Shown here: positions 1 to 8,751 of the stretch, in pieces
How positions within the stretch are numbered: the first letter of the stretch is position 1
Layout of the letters: each line of letters opens with the position of its first letter
Source: an uncultured Kordiimonas sp.
GTDB taxonomy: Bacteria > Pseudomonadota > Alphaproteobacteria > Sphingomonadales > Kordiimonadaceae
Reading direction: 5' to 3'
Length of the DNA: 64,000 bases
Assembly: GCA_947500295.1 (NCBI GenBank)
Contig: CANMRM010000001.1
Location: forward strand, 496,001-560,000
The notes under the pieces: model-generated
Told to the model about the DNA's origin: nothing
Databases searched by the model: none
What the model saw: the letters and a program-made list of their open reading frames with translations, nothing else
Made by a program: the position numbers and the translations under genes

Positions 1-816
1 GATCTCGGCGTCATCGAGGGCCACCAGCTCAACCACGGCCGCATGAAGCTGGTTTTCGTCGCGCATAGGCGCTGTGCAACCTTCGAGGTAGGACACATAG
101 GAGCCTTCGTCGGCGACGATCAGCGTGCGCTCGAACTGGCCTGTGTTTTCGGCATTGATGCGGAAATAGGTGGAGAGCTCCATCGGGCAGCGCACACCCT
201 TGGGGATATAGACAAAGGTGCCGTCCGAAAACACGGCGCAGTTTAGTGCGGCGAAATAATTGTCCCGCTGGGGCACGACGGTGCCAAGATATTTCTGAAC
301 AAGCTCGGGGTGCTCGTGCACGGCTTCCGAGATTGACATGAAGACGACGCCGGCTTTTTTCAGCTCTTCCCGGAATGTGGTCGCGACCGACACACTGTCG
401 AACACAGCATCAACAGCAATTTTGCGCGCGCCTTCAACGCCCGCCAGCACTTCCTGCTCAGCGAGCGGGATGCCGAGTTTTTCGTAGGTGCGCAGGAGCT
501 CCGGGTCTACCTCGTCGAGGCTCTTCGGTTTGTCCTGGCTTTTGGGTGCGGCGTAATAATAGATGTCGTTATAATCGATCTTGGGATAACTGACCTTGGC
601 CCAGTCGGGCTCTTCCATCTTCAGCCAGGCGCGGTAGGCCTTAAGCCGCCAGTCGAGCAGCCACTCGGGCTCTTCTTTCTTGGCCGAGATAAAGCGCACG
701 ATGTCTTCAGACAGACCTTTCGGTGCCATGTCCATGTCAACATCTGTGACGAAGCCATATTTATAGTCGCCGGTAATTTCTGCGACTTGATCGTGGGTTT
801 CCTGGGTACCCGCCAT
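1..816 (-). CDS. sufB: SufB, Fe-S cluster scaffold subunit (partial)
   Basis: Encodes the first 272 residues of SufB, the scaffold of the SufBCD complex that builds Fe-S clusters in the cytoplasm; the C-terminal part lies beyond the left edge. The reading frame is open from the ATG at 816 to base 1 and reads as SufB throughout, with an early YKYGF segment, a WLLDWRL stretch and the later YIPKGVRCP and LEGCTAP motifs typical of the family. The start has GGAG nine bases upstream. It follows the Rrf2 regulator gene by 64 bp on the same strand, so the two are probably one operon, with sufC, sufD and sufS expected outside the window. Confidence 0.95.
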   Translation of the reverse strand, partial: MAGTQETHDQVAEITGDYKYGFVTDVDMDMAPKGLSEDIVRFISAKKEEPEWLLDWRLKAYRAWLKMEEPDWAKVSYPKIDYNDIYYYAAPKSQDKPKSLDEVDPELLRTYEKLGIPLAEQEVLAGVEGARKIAVDAVFDSVSVATTFREELKKAGVVFMSISEAVHEHPELVQKYLGTVVPQRDNYFAALNCAVFSDGTFVYIPKGVRCPMELSTYFRINAENTGQFERTLIVADEGSYVSYLEGCTAPMRDENQLHAAVVELVALDDAEI

Positions 817-880
817 GGGGTTCGGCTCCTTGTTCGTAATCGGTCCGGCCTGGGGTCGACCGGGGGTTCGTTTATGACAA

Positions 881-1336
881 TCAGTTTCTCGCGGCCGCCT
901 GTGCCTCAAACTGGGCAGCAAGCTCCTCACCGCTCATCGGGGTAATGAGAGCGGCCAGCGTGACACTTTCGAGTGCGCCCCTGACGGCACCATTGATCAC
1001 TTGCCATTTGGGTCGCATGAAACAGATTTCGGTATAGCCGCAGTTGCTGTCTTCGGGTTCGGTACAGTGGGTCAGGGCAATCGGGCCATCGATCGCTTCA
1101 ATGATATCGGCAACCGTGATGTCCTCGACATCGCGCGCCAGAGCAAAACCGCCCTTGAGGCCCCGGTGCGATACCAGCAGCTCGCCGCGACCAAGTGCAT
1201 TCAGTATCTTGGATACTGTCGGTACTGGAATATTTGTGCTCGCAGACAGGTCCTGCGCACTCACGCGCTCCGGCGTGTTTGCGATCTCGCACATCAGGAC
1301 GACGGCATAGTCGGCGAGGTTGGTCAGCCGTATCAT
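881..1336 (-). CDS. Rrf2-family regulator of the SUF operon
   Basis: A 151-residue Rrf2/IscR-type transcription factor. The N-terminal winged helix (about residues 1-80) contains the family stretch [11 protein letters not shown], and three cysteines (Cys91, Cys99, Cys105) sit where IscR-like proteins bind an Fe-S cluster, although the first spacing (seven residues) differs slightly from IscR. Its place directly upstream of sufB indicates a SUF system regulator that senses cluster status. Overlapping inverted repeats 35-63 bp before its start are candidate operator sites and would allow autoregulation. Family assignment is firm; ligand and target are inferred from context. Confidence 0.93.
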   Translation of the reverse strand: MIRLTNLADYAVVLMCEIANTPERVSAQDLSASTNIPVPTVSKILNALGRGELLVSHRGLKGGFALARDVEDITVADIIEAIDGPIALTHCTEPEDSNCGYTEICFMRPKWQVINGAVRGALESVTLAALITPMSGEELAAQFEAQAAARN

Positions 1337-1370
1337 CGGATTGGCCCTTTCCCGGATGATCGATGAACAT

Positions 1371-1399
1371 GGTCAAAATACATGACCAAAAAAGTCATG
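1371..1399. promoter_or_regulatory. Overlapping inverted repeats, candidate Rrf2 operator
   Basis: Two inverted repeats overlap here: GGTCA-N7-TGACC at 1371-1387 and CATGAC-N7-GTCATG at 1381-1399. Both have the half-site length and 7-bp spacing expected for a dimeric repressor, and they lie just upstream of the Rrf2 regulator gene, in the interval shared with the divergent E1 operon. Binding by the Rrf2 protein is inference. Confidence 0.5.
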
Positions 1400-1509
1400 A
1401 TTACATATGGGAAGTCTGGGGGTAGAGTCAACCAACTTCGCATGCGGCAATTTGAACGACTCGAATGAGCGCGGAATGACGGAAGCTGCGCTGGCGCGGT
1501 TATGTCGCC

Positions 1510-1580
1510 TTTTGGTGCCATTTGCACGCCTTTTTTTGCCCGTTTGGCGACTTTTTTGCTGATTTTTTGTCCCTTTTTTT
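1510..1580. promoter_or_regulatory. Helically phased T-tracts, likely bent DNA
   Basis: Five runs of 4-7 T residues lie at 1510-1513, 1531-1537, 1552-1557, 1563-1568 and 1574-1580. Their centres are roughly 22, 20, 11 and 11 bp apart, that is one or two helical turns, which is the arrangement that gives intrinsic curvature. The block ends about 40 bp before the E1 alpha start codon. No clear -35/-10 pair was picked out. Confidence 0.4.
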
Positions 1581-1621
1581 CGCGCTGGCATGGCCCATCT
1601 GCTTCGTGTAGGGGTAAGGGC

Positions 1622-2566
1622 ATGAACCGCAACGAACTCAAAATATACCGGCAGTGCTGGTTTATCCGCGCGTTTGAAGGCGCTATTGCTGCTGAAGCGG
1701 CGGCAGGCAATGTGCCTGGTTTGGTCCACCTGAGCACTGGTTCTGAAGTGGCTGACGCGCTGATCGGGCATCATATTGATCCGAACCGGGACAAGGTTAC
1801 GGGCTCTCACCGCAGTCATGGTCTTGCGCTGGCCTGCGGCGTGGAACCGCTTGATGTTGCAAAAGAAATTCTGGGAAAGGCAGGCGGGCTTTCCGACGGC
1901 CTTGGTGGTACCCAACACTTGATTGCACCAGAATCCGGCTTCCTGACTTCAAACGGTATCGTCGGGGCGCAGGTACCAATCGCCGCTGGTGCGGCCCTGA
2001 GTGCAAAATCCAGGTCGGGGGGAGGCATTGGTGTTGCCGTATTTGGGGATGGTGCGGCCAATCAGGGTGCTGTGCTGGAGACGATGAATATGGCGGTGGC
2101 CCTGAAACTGCCCATGCTTTTTGTCTTGTATAACAATGGCATGGCTCAATCCACAAAGGCGGAAACAGCAAGTGGCGGGAACTACCGGGACCGCGCCAGA
2201 AGTTTCGGCCTGCCCGTTTGGTCTGCCGACAGCGTGGACTTTGCGGCCTGTTCAAAAGCGGTTGAACACAGTGTGGGCCACGCCCGCCTCAAAGGGCCAG
2301 CGTTTGTCGAAGTTGCGGTGTCCCGTGACCATGGTCATTATTACGGGGACGAAAAAGCCGATCAGGTTTTTGGTGCTAATGATGCCCTATTAGCTTTTGA
2401 AAAATGGCTTCTGGAACAAGGTGTTGAAAGGTCAGCGATTGTGGCGGCGGCTGATGCCGGTAAGGCGCATGCCCACGCAATAGTGACCGAAGCGGTTGCC
2501 GCACCAAATGCTCCGGCGACGCTGCTCTCTGGTTGGTCATCAGGCGAAAGTGCAGTTAATGACTGA
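1622..2566 (+). CDS. 2-oxoacid dehydrogenase E1, alpha subunit
   Basis: A 314-residue thiamine-diphosphate enzyme subunit of the pyruvate/acetoin dehydrogenase E1 alpha family, which with the beta subunit decarboxylates a 2-oxoacid and passes the acyl group to a lipoyl E2. The ThDP/Mg motif is visible as GDGAANQG followed about 20 residues later by LYNN, and the family SHRSHG segment precedes it. I chose ATG 1622 because it follows an AGGGGTAAGGG ribosome site and begins the conserved RAFE segment; the frame stays open upstream to 1502 through low-complexity T-rich DNA. No E2 or E3 gene is nearby, so the substrate (pyruvate, acetoin or branched-chain) is undecided. Confidence 0.88.
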   Translation: MNRNELKIYRQCWFIRAFEGAIAAEAAAGNVPGLVHLSTGSEVADALIGHHIDPNRDKVTGSHRSHGLALACGVEPLDVAKEILGKAGGLSDGLGGTQHLIAPESGFLTSNGIVGAQVPIAAGAALSAKSRSGGGIGVAVFGDGAANQGAVLETMNMAVALKLPMLFVLYNNGMAQSTKAETASGGNYRDRARSFGLPVWSADSVDFAACSKAVEHSVGHARLKGPAFVEVAVSRDHGHYYGDEKADQVFGANDALLAFEKWLLEQGVERSAIVAAADAGKAHAHAIVTEAVAAPNAPATLLSGWSSGESAVND

Positions 2567-3542
2567 ACAGATGATGACATTTTCCGGGGCACTCAATGCT
2601 GTGCTGCACCAGGCGATGAGACAGGATGGAGCCGTTGTCTGTATCGGGGAAGACATAGCACAAAATGGCGGTGTCTTTGGTGTCACGCATGGGCTTTGTG
2701 ATGCGTTTGGAAGTGACCGTGTGATTGACACGCCAATTTCTGAAACAGCGTTTGTCGGCATGGCGGTGGGCGCGGCCATGACCGGCCTCAAGCCTATGGT
2801 TGAATTAATGTTTTGCGATTTTACCGGCGTTTGTTTTGACCAGATTCTCAATCAGGCCGCCAAGGCGCGGTTCTTGTCGAACGGCAAGCTCAAATTGCCA
2901 TTGGTTATACGCACCACCATGGGTGCCGGGGACGGCTCGGGCGCGATGCATAGCCAGAGCCTGCATGGCCTTTTTGCCTCCATACCCGGCCTGATCGTGG
3001 TGTGCCCATCATCGCCGGCAGATGCCGCCGGACTGCTCAAGTCGTCACTGGCGTCTGATGATCCTGTTATTTTCCTTGAGAACAAGCAGCTCTATGAGCT
3101 GGAAGGCCTTGTCGATGCAGCTTTGCCTCCGGTTCCGCTTGGTAGCGCAAAGTTGGCAAAAGACGGCGCTGACGTGACGATCGTTGCCACGAGTGCGATG
3201 GTTCATGAGGCCCTGGCCGCTGCAACGCGGCTGGAATCGGCAGGTGTGTCGGCCGCCGTGCTTGACCCGCGCACGGTCAAACCGCTTGATGAAGCCAGTA
3301 TTCTTGAGCATGTGCGCGGCACAGGCCGCCTGTTGGTGGTTGACGAAGGTGCGCCCTTTGCCGGTTTGGCTGATGCTGTCATTTCATCAGTGGTGCGCGG
3401 TTCCTTCCCAAGCCTGAAGGCTGCACCCCAAAAGCTTTGCCCGCCAGACACGCCGGTTCCCTATGCGCCTGCGCCAGAGGCTTGCTGGTTGCCAGGTTCA
3501 GACGCTATTGTTGAAGCGGTTGTTTTGATGATGGAGGATTAG
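2559..3542 (+). CDS. 2-oxoacid dehydrogenase E1, beta subunit
   Basis: A 327-residue transketolase-like beta subunit that completes the E1 heterotetramer with the preceding gene. Family features include GEDIAQNGGVFGVT near the N terminus, DTPISE, the conserved MHSQSLHG segment and a C-terminal transketolase domain with LDPRTVKPLD. The start ATG at 2559 overlaps the alpha-subunit stop in the octamer ATGACTGA, implying translational coupling; an in-frame extension to 2496 would lie inside the alpha gene and lacks family similarity. The sequence resembles acetoin dehydrogenase and pyruvate dehydrogenase beta chains about equally, so substrate is left open. Confidence 0.88.
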   Translation: MTEQMMTFSGALNAVLHQAMRQDGAVVCIGEDIAQNGGVFGVTHGLCDAFGSDRVIDTPISETAFVGMAVGAAMTGLKPMVELMFCDFTGVCFDQILNQAAKARFLSNGKLKLPLVIRTTMGAGDGSGAMHSQSLHGLFASIPGLIVVCPSSPADAAGLLKSSLASDDPVIFLENKQLYELEGLVDAALPPVPLGSAKLAKDGADVTIVATSAMVHEALAAATRLESAGVSAAVLDPRTVKPLDEASILEHVRGTGRLLVVDEGAPFAGLADAVISSVVRGSFPSLKAAPQKLCPPDTPVPYAPAPEACWLPGSDAIVEAVVLMMED

Positions 3543-4223
3543 GTGAGCGAGAATGATACGGCTGCCAGCATAAAGGTCTGGGATATCTGCCTGCGTTTGT
3601 TTCACTGGTCTTTGGCGGTTCTGTTTGTACTGTCTGCCTATTCTGCATTTCAGGACAAGTTCGGTGTGTATGCCGATATGCATTTTCTTGCCGGCTATAC
3701 GACCCTTATTCTCGTTGTCTGGCGCATTATGTGGGGGCTTGTTGGCAGTGACACTGCACGCTTCAGTCGTTTTGTCGCATCACCTGCTGCGGCCATGCGT
3801 CACCTGACCTCGATGCTGAAAGGCGATCCCTACCAGGAGGTGGGCCATAGCGCCCTTGCAGGCTACTCCATCCTGCTGATGCTTGTCCTGCTTTTGACGC
3901 AGGCACTTATGGGACTGTTTGCAAGTGACGGTATGATTTTTTCCGGTCCTCTCAGCAATGAAGTAAGCAGCAGCTTGAGGAGCGATCTCACCACCTGGCA
4001 CAAGTTGCTCGGGCGCATTCTCATCGGCCTCGTGTGCCTGCATGTTCTCGCAATTGTCGCTTACGCAGCTTTCAAGCGCGTCAATCTGGTTTGGCCCATG
4101 ATTGTTGGCAAACGCCGAGCCGCAGAACCCACGGCGCAACCTCAATTGAAACCAGCATGGCTGGGGTTGCTCTGTTTTGTGGCGGCAGGTGCCGTCGTAT
4201 GCACGGCCGTTTTTGTGCTTTAG
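3543..4223 (+). CDS. Cytochrome b561-type membrane cytochrome
   Basis: A 226-residue integral membrane protein of the b561/hydrogenase-cytochrome-b superfamily, which shuttles electrons between quinone and a partner in the inner membrane. It has four main hydrophobic helices plus a C-terminal one, with candidate haem histidines at His21 (FHW), His47, His102, His153 and His167. Translation starts at a GTG that abuts the stop of the E1 beta gene with no gap, so it is probably cotranscribed. The facing cytochrome c-556 gene may encode its redox partner. A role linked to the dehydrogenase is possible but not shown. Confidence 0.85.
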   Translation: MSENDTAASIKVWDICLRLFHWSLAVLFVLSAYSAFQDKFGVYADMHFLAGYTTLILVVWRIMWGLVGSDTARFSRFVASPAAAMRHLTSMLKGDPYQEVGHSALAGYSILLMLVLLLTQALMGLFASDGMIFSGPLSNEVSSSLRSDLTTWHKLLGRILIGLVCLHVLAIVAYAAFKRVNLVWPMIVGKRRAAEPTAQPQLKPAWLGLLCFVAAGAVVCTAVFVL

Positions 4224-4238
4224 GTGTGTCCCAATGAA

Positions 4239-4261
4239 AAAGGCACCGCTTAGGTGCCTTT
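4239..4261. terminator. Bidirectional intrinsic terminator
   Basis: A 9-bp perfect stem (AAAGGCACC / GGTGCCTTT) with a 5-nt loop sits between the convergent cytochrome b561 and cytochrome c-556 genes. The A-run on one side and T-run on the other let it work for both strands, though the T-run is short. Confidence 0.65.
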
Positions 4262-4286
4262 CCCACCAGACCGTAAATAGGTTCTG

Positions 4287-4769
4287 TTAATCGGCTTTAT
4301 ATTTGTCGTGGCAAGCTTTGCACTGGCTAACCGCTTTCCTGAAAGCTGGCCCGATCTGCTCCATATTCCCGGACTGTGCAACGTCGGCGAATGCCGCTGT
4401 GTCAGCTTCCAGTTGGTCCAGTCTGGAAGAAAAATCTTCCCAGTTGTCCCAGATTTCGTCTTTGGCTTTGGTGTGGCCTTCCATGCCCCGCGTGTCTTTT
4501 TCAAACGCGGCTTTTGTCATGGTAGCTGCATTCGCCATGATCGTGGCGATCGGCGCAAAATGTTCCGGATGCTGCACATTGCCCTGGAAATTCTGCAGGA
4601 TTTTTTTGATCGAATAATTGAAGTGTTCCATCACGTCGTGACGGTACTGCGATTCGGCAAAGCGCTCTTCCCCGTCCTCGTCACCAAAAGCGCTTGTGGC
4701 TGCAAAGGATGCAACCAAGCTGCCTGCAACAGCAACGGCAATCATTTTTTTACTGAACTTACGCGTCAT
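4287..4769 (-). CDS. Cytochrome c-556 / cytochrome c' family protein
   Basis: A 160-residue exported class II c-type cytochrome. Residues 1-29 form a signal peptide; the mature part is a four-helix bundle with the haem-binding CKACH motif at Cys150-His154 near the C terminus, as usual for this class. A methionine in the first mature helix (RHDVM) is placed like the axial ligand of low-spin c-556 proteins. It would carry electrons in the periplasm. It faces the cytochrome b561 gene across a shared terminator, and the two families are often neighbours, so a redox pair is a reasonable inference. Confidence 0.9.
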   Translation of the reverse strand: MTRKFSKKMIAVAVAGSLVASFAATSAFGDEDGEERFAESQYRHDVMEHFNYSIKKILQNFQGNVQHPEHFAPIATIMANAATMTKAAFEKDTRGMEGHTKAKDEIWDNWEDFSSRLDQLEADTAAFADVAQSGNMEQIGPAFRKAVSQCKACHDKYKAD

Positions 4770-4928
4770 ACCACTCTCCCTAATAACTGTCCCCGCACAG
4801 CAAAGATGTTAGCCCGTGATCACACGAGTGCAAGCCCGAACAGACAATTGTCCGGCAAACATCGATCACAATTGTGCCAATTCATGAGGCCAGCAACGCA
4901 GTTGCAGCCAAAAGTTTAGAAATGAAGC

Positions 4929-5345
4929 CTAGAGGATAGGCTGGCGCGGGGTTGGCCTGCGGTCCCGTCGTGGCGGCTGTGCCTGATAGGCTTCCGCGCA
5001 GTGGCGCGCACAGTATGGCATGCCCGGCTCGGAGGCCTTGCCACAAAAATGGAAGTCGGCGTCGCCCGGGTGGCCAATTGGCCATTTGCACATACGGTCA
5101 GTCAGGTCGAGCAGCGTGACCAGCTTCTTGTCGCTCTTTTTGGCAACCGGTTTCGGCGCAGCTTTTTTCTTTTCCGTATCCGTCTTCACAGGTGACGGAC
5201 GAGACTTGAGACCAAGCCGGTGGGCCTTGCCAATCACGGCATTACGGGTAACCCCTTCGCCCAGCTCTTTTGCGATCTGACTGGCACTGAGCCCGTCGTC
5301 CCAAAGTTTTTTGAGCTTTTCGATGCGGTCTTCCGTCCAGGCCAT
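4929..5345 (-). CDS. gcrA: GcrA cell-cycle regulator
   Basis: A 138-residue GcrA homologue. The N-terminal 45 residues are the conserved DNA-binding domain (MAWTEDRIEKLKKLW, then the TRNAVIGKAHRLGL recognition segment), followed by a lysine/proline-rich linker and a cysteine-rich C-terminal segment containing CKWPIGHP and FCG that is typical of the family and interacts with RNA polymerase sigma factor. In Caulobacter GcrA activates cell-cycle promoters carrying methylated GANTC. The gene has an AAGGA ribosome site and reads away from three closely spaced GANTC sites about 70-90 bp upstream. Confidence 0.95.
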   Translation of the reverse strand: MAWTEDRIEKLKKLWDDGLSASQIAKELGEGVTRNAVIGKAHRLGLKSRPSPVKTDTEKKKAAPKPVAKKSDKKLVTLLDLTDRMCKWPIGHPGDADFHFCGKASEPGMPYCARHCAEAYQAQPPRRDRRPTPRQPIL

Positions 5346-5413
5346 GAAGGTATCCTTCTTATGACGGCGCCAGTTTGTTCCAGTGGTTCTGTGCGCCGGT
5401 ATTGATTGTTCAC

Positions 5414-5437
5414 GAATCGGGATGCGAGTCGGGATTC
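5414..5437. promoter_or_regulatory. Cluster of three GANTC (CcrM) sites upstream of gcrA
   Basis: GAATC at 5414, GAGTC at 5426 and GATTC at 5433 lie within 24 bp in the divergent interval between gcrA and the ABC permease gene. GANTC is the CcrM methylation target and, in its methylated form, marks GcrA-dependent promoters. The sequence is certain; a regulatory role is inference from family knowledge. Confidence 0.5.
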
Positions 5438-5535
5438 GCTCTTCTTATATCTTCTTGAGCCCCCCCTTGCCAAGACCTCATCTGAGCCCATATGAAGGGA
5501 CCTTCAATAATTTTGCGATCCGGGAGCCCGTTGCT

Positions 5536-6360
5536 GTGTCAGACAAGTCATTAAAGTCTTATCCCGCCCTCGGTGCTCGAACAATCGGGCATGTAAACTG
5601 GATTGGCTTGCAAACGCTCTACCTCAAGGAAACCAAGCGTTTCATGAAAGTGTGGGCGCAGACGCTTGCGGCACCTGCTGTTACCACTATCCTCTTCATG
5701 GTGATCTTTTCACTGGCGCTGGGCGGGCGTGGCCGGATGGTCGCAGATATGCCTTACGGCCAATTCCTGGCCCCAGGGCTTATTGTGATGGCGATCCTGC
5801 AAAACGCATTTGCCAACACCAGCTCGTCGATTCTCATTGCAAAAGTGCAAGGCAATATTGTCGATACGCTGATGCCACCCCTGTCGGCTCTGGAACTTAC
5901 CATCGGATTTGTGATGGGCGGCGTAACCCGTGGTGTGCTTGTGGGCATGTCTGTCGGACTGGCGTTTACGCTGATGCCCGGCATCAGCATGGGTGTCAGC
6001 CACCTCTGGGCGGTCGTTTATTTCTCGCTCGCTGCCAGCACGATGCTGTCCCTGATGGGTGTTTTGACCGGTGTGTGGGCTGAGAAGTTCGATCACTCTG
6101 CTGCTGTCACCAATTTTGTCATCGCACCCTTGAGCCTTCTTTCGGGCACCTTTTATTCCGTCGAACGCTTGAGTGAAGGCTGGCAGGTGTTTTCGAGCAT
6201 CAACCCGTTTTTCTATCTGATCGACGGGTTCCGCTATGGTTTTATTGACCGGGCGGACAGCGATCTCGGCGTCGGGGTGGCCTTCACGCTTCTGATCAAC
6301 CTTGCCCTGATTACAACGGTCTATCTTGTGTTTAAAAAAGGCTATCGTCTGAAGGCCTGA
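5536..6360 (+). CDS. ABC-2 type transporter permease
   Basis: About 274 residues with the ABC-2 membrane domain fold of exporter permeases (drug/polysaccharide type): a cytoplasmic N terminus, six hydrophobic segments and the family segments SFALGGRGR-like loop after helix 1 and INPFFYLIDGFRYGF near the end. I prefer the GTG at 5536, preceded by GGGAG nine bases upstream; the frame is open back to 5383, but that part runs through the regulatory interval and looks non-coding. No ATP-binding partner is adjacent, so the ATPase must be encoded elsewhere. Substrate cannot be told from sequence. Confidence 0.85.
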   Translation: MSDKSLKSYPALGARTIGHVNWIGLQTLYLKETKRFMKVWAQTLAAPAVTTILFMVIFSLALGGRGRMVADMPYGQFLAPGLIVMAILQNAFANTSSSILIAKVQGNIVDTLMPPLSALELTIGFVMGGVTRGVLVGMSVGLAFTLMPGISMGVSHLWAVVYFSLAASTMLSLMGVLTGVWAEKFDHSAAVTNFVIAPLSLLSGTFYSVERLSEGWQVFSSINPFFYLIDGFRYGFIDRADSDLGVGVAFTLLINLALITTVYLVFKKGYRLKA

Positions 6361-6586
6361 TCACACCCGATGCGGTGCGTCGTCAGCATGCACCTGGTGC
6401 ATCAGGAAAACTTGCCGTAGCGCCCGGAAAATCTTGGCCTGCGGGCATTGACATACCTATCTCATAAGAGCATGTTGGCGGCCATATAGCCGGTGCGGGA
6501 TCGCATCGGCTCATGCTTTTTAACCAATGCTTTATGAGCGACCTGTGTGGCACCCATGCCCGGGACCTTTCTGAGGGAGAAGGACC

Positions 6587-7774
6587 TTGATTACACCCTT
6601 GATGCCAACCTATGCCCGTCTGCCTGTTGCGTTCGAACGCGGCGACGGCATGTATCTTTACGACACTGACGGCAAGAAATATCTGGATTTCTATTCCGGT
6701 ATCGGCGTCATGTGCCTTGGGCACAGTCATCCTTCGCTTGTGAAAGCCCTGCAGGAACAGGGTGCCAAACTTTGGCACACGGCCAACACATATCAGATCC
6801 CGGAAGGGGATCGTCTTGCCAAGCGCCTGACCGACGCCTGTGCGGCAGATACAGTTTTTTTTGGCAATTCGGGCGCCGAAGCGATTGAGTGCGCGATCAA
6901 GATGGTGCGCAAGTATCACCACGACAAGGGCAACAAAGGCAAATACCGGCTGATCACCATGGCATCTGCTTTTCATGGCCGTACGCTTGCCGGTATCGCG
7001 GCCGCGGGCCAGGAGAAGCTGACAAAAGGTTTTGAACCCTTGCCGGACGGTTTTGATGTTGTGCCGTTTGGTGACATTGACGCAGTAAAAGCAGCTATTG
7101 GTGATGAGACCGGCGGTATCATGGTTGAGCCGGTGCAAGGCGAAGGCGGCATCCGCCCGATCCCTGTCGAGACAATGCAGGCGCTCAGGCAGATTTGTGA
7201 CGATAATGGTCTGTTGCTGGTCGTTGATGAAATCCAGTGTGGTATGGGCCGCACCGGCAAGTTTTTTGCCTATGAGTGGTCAGGCATCGAGCCGGATATC
7301 ATCACGGTGGCAAAGGGCATCGGTGGCGGATTCCCGCTCGGTGCCTGTATGGCTACAGAAGAAGCAGCATCCGGCATGGTTGTCGGCACCCACGGTTCTA
7401 CATACGGCGGCAACCCGCTGGCGATGGCTGTTGGCAACGCCGTACTGGACGAATTGCTGGCCCCCGGATTTTTTGATCGGGTGATCGAAATGGGTGACAT
7501 GTTGCATGGCCGATTGGCAGCACTGCAGCAGCGCCATGGTGACCTGATCAGTGAAGTGCGCGGCAAGGGCCTGATGGCTGGCATCCGGGTTCCGGACATT
7601 CCCACGCGGGATATTGTTATCGATCTGGTGAACCGCGGCATGTGCCCGGCAGTTGCCGGTGACATGGTGGTGCGCATGTTGCCGCCTCTTATTCTGGACG
7701 AAAGCCATATCGACGAAGCGATGGAGCATTTTGACGCCAGCCTCAACGCCTTTCGCGAAAAGAAGAAAGCCTGA
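6587..7774 (+). CDS. argD: Acetylornithine aminotransferase (ArgD)
   Basis: A 395-residue class III PLP aminotransferase that converts N-acetylglutamate semialdehyde to N-acetylornithine in arginine synthesis, and may also serve as succinyl-diaminopimelate aminotransferase. Visible motifs are [12 protein letters not shown], the PLP phosphate-binding GNSGAEA, the [12 protein letters not shown] segment and the Schiff-base lysine in [13 protein letters not shown]. The start is a TTG at 6587 with a GAGGGAGAAGG ribosome site just before it; an ATG at 6602 is the alternative. It precedes argF by 23 bp, forming an arginine-synthesis operon. Confidence 0.93.
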   Translation: MITPLMPTYARLPVAFERGDGMYLYDTDGKKYLDFYSGIGVMCLGHSHPSLVKALQEQGAKLWHTANTYQIPEGDRLAKRLTDACAADTVFFGNSGAEAIECAIKMVRKYHHDKGNKGKYRLITMASAFHGRTLAGIAAAGQEKLTKGFEPLPDGFDVVPFGDIDAVKAAIGDETGGIMVEPVQGEGGIRPIPVETMQALRQICDDNGLLLVVDEIQCGMGRTGKFFAYEWSGIEPDIITVAKGIGGGFPLGACMATEEAASGMVVGTHGSTYGGNPLAMAVGNAVLDELLAPGFFDRVIEMGDMLHGRLAALQQRHGDLISEVRGKGLMAGIRVPDIPTRDIVIDLVNRGMCPAVAGDMVVRMLPPLILDESHIDEAMEHFDASLNAFREKKKA

Positions 7775-7797
7775 TAACATCCATTGAGCCGTGCATC

Positions 7798-8739
7798 ATG
7801 TCTGCAGCTATGCCCAATAGTCACTTTCTTGACCTGAAGGACCTGCCTTCAGAGGTGTTAAGGCACATCCTGGATACGGCCAGGGCCTGGAAACAAGCAC
7901 GCGCCGGACTGCCGAAAGGTGCTGTTGATGCGGGCGCACCACTGGCCGGCCACACGCTGGCGATGATTTTCGAAAAGTCATCCACCCGCACGCGCATCAG
8001 TTTTGAAATGGCGATGCAGCAGCTCGGCGGCTCCAGTGTTGTGCTGCAGGGCGGCACCATGCAGCTCGGGCGCGGTGAAACCGTTGCAGACACCGCCCGG
8101 GTTATGAGCCGGTACGTGGACGCGATTATGGTTCGGGCCAACAGCCACGACACGATCCTGGAGCTGGCCCGGGAAGGGTCCGTGCCGGTGATTAATGCGC
8201 TTACCGACCGGTCGCACCCCTGCCAGTTGATTGCCGACATGCTGACGCTCGAAGAGCGTTTTGGCGACATGGCTGGCCGCAAGGTTGCGTGGGTTGGTGA
8301 CGGCAACAATGTTGCGACTTCTTTCATTGAAGCTGCTGTGCGTTTCGGTTTCTCGCTGACGCTGGCATGTCCGGATGGGTACCTGCCGTCGGAGGAAGCC
8401 CTGAAATGGGCCAAGGCCGAAGGCGGGACGATTGCCGTAACAAACGATCCCGTGTCCGCCGTGGCGGAGGCGTGCGCTGTTGTTGCAGACTGCTGGGTTT
8501 CGATGGGCGATGAAGATGTGGACGCCCGCATGCGAGCGCTTGCGCCCTATCAGGTAACCAGCGAGATGATGCAAGAGGCTGCTGACGGCGCTGTGTTTAT
8601 GCACTGTTTGCCTGCCCACCGGGGTGAAGAAGTGACGGCGGCCGTTATCGATGGGCCGCAATCCGTGGTGTGGGATGAGGCTGAAAACCGGTTGCACGCG
8701 CAAAAGGCGATTCTTGCCTGGTGCCTGGGCAAAATCTGA
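7798..8739 (+). CDS. argF: Ornithine carbamoyltransferase (ArgF)
   Basis: A 313-residue anabolic ornithine transcarbamylase, forming citrulline from ornithine and carbamoyl phosphate. The carbamoyl-phosphate binding motif STRTR, the HPCQ motif, and the ornithine-binding segments SMGDE and [10 protein letters not shown] are all present, and length matches the family. The ATG at 7798 is used here; a second ATG four codons later is equally possible. It lies between argD and hslO with short gaps on both sides. Confidence 0.96.
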   Translation: MSAAMPNSHFLDLKDLPSEVLRHILDTARAWKQARAGLPKGAVDAGAPLAGHTLAMIFEKSSTRTRISFEMAMQQLGGSSVVLQGGTMQLGRGETVADTARVMSRYVDAIMVRANSHDTILELAREGSVPVINALTDRSHPCQLIADMLTLEERFGDMAGRKVAWVGDGNNVATSFIEAAVRFGFSLTLACPDGYLPSEEALKWAKAEGGTIAVTNDPVSAVAEACAVVADCWVSMGDEDVDARMRALAPYQVTSEMMQEAADGAVFMHCLPAHRGEEVTAAVIDGPQSVVWDEAENRLHAQKAILAWCLGKI

Positions 8740-8751
8740 CGAGAGACAGTT

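Noticed and set aside
6448-6476. TTGACA at 6448 as promoter of argD
   Set aside because: The -35 is perfect but the sequence 17 bp on (CATGTT) is a weak -10, so I did not list it.
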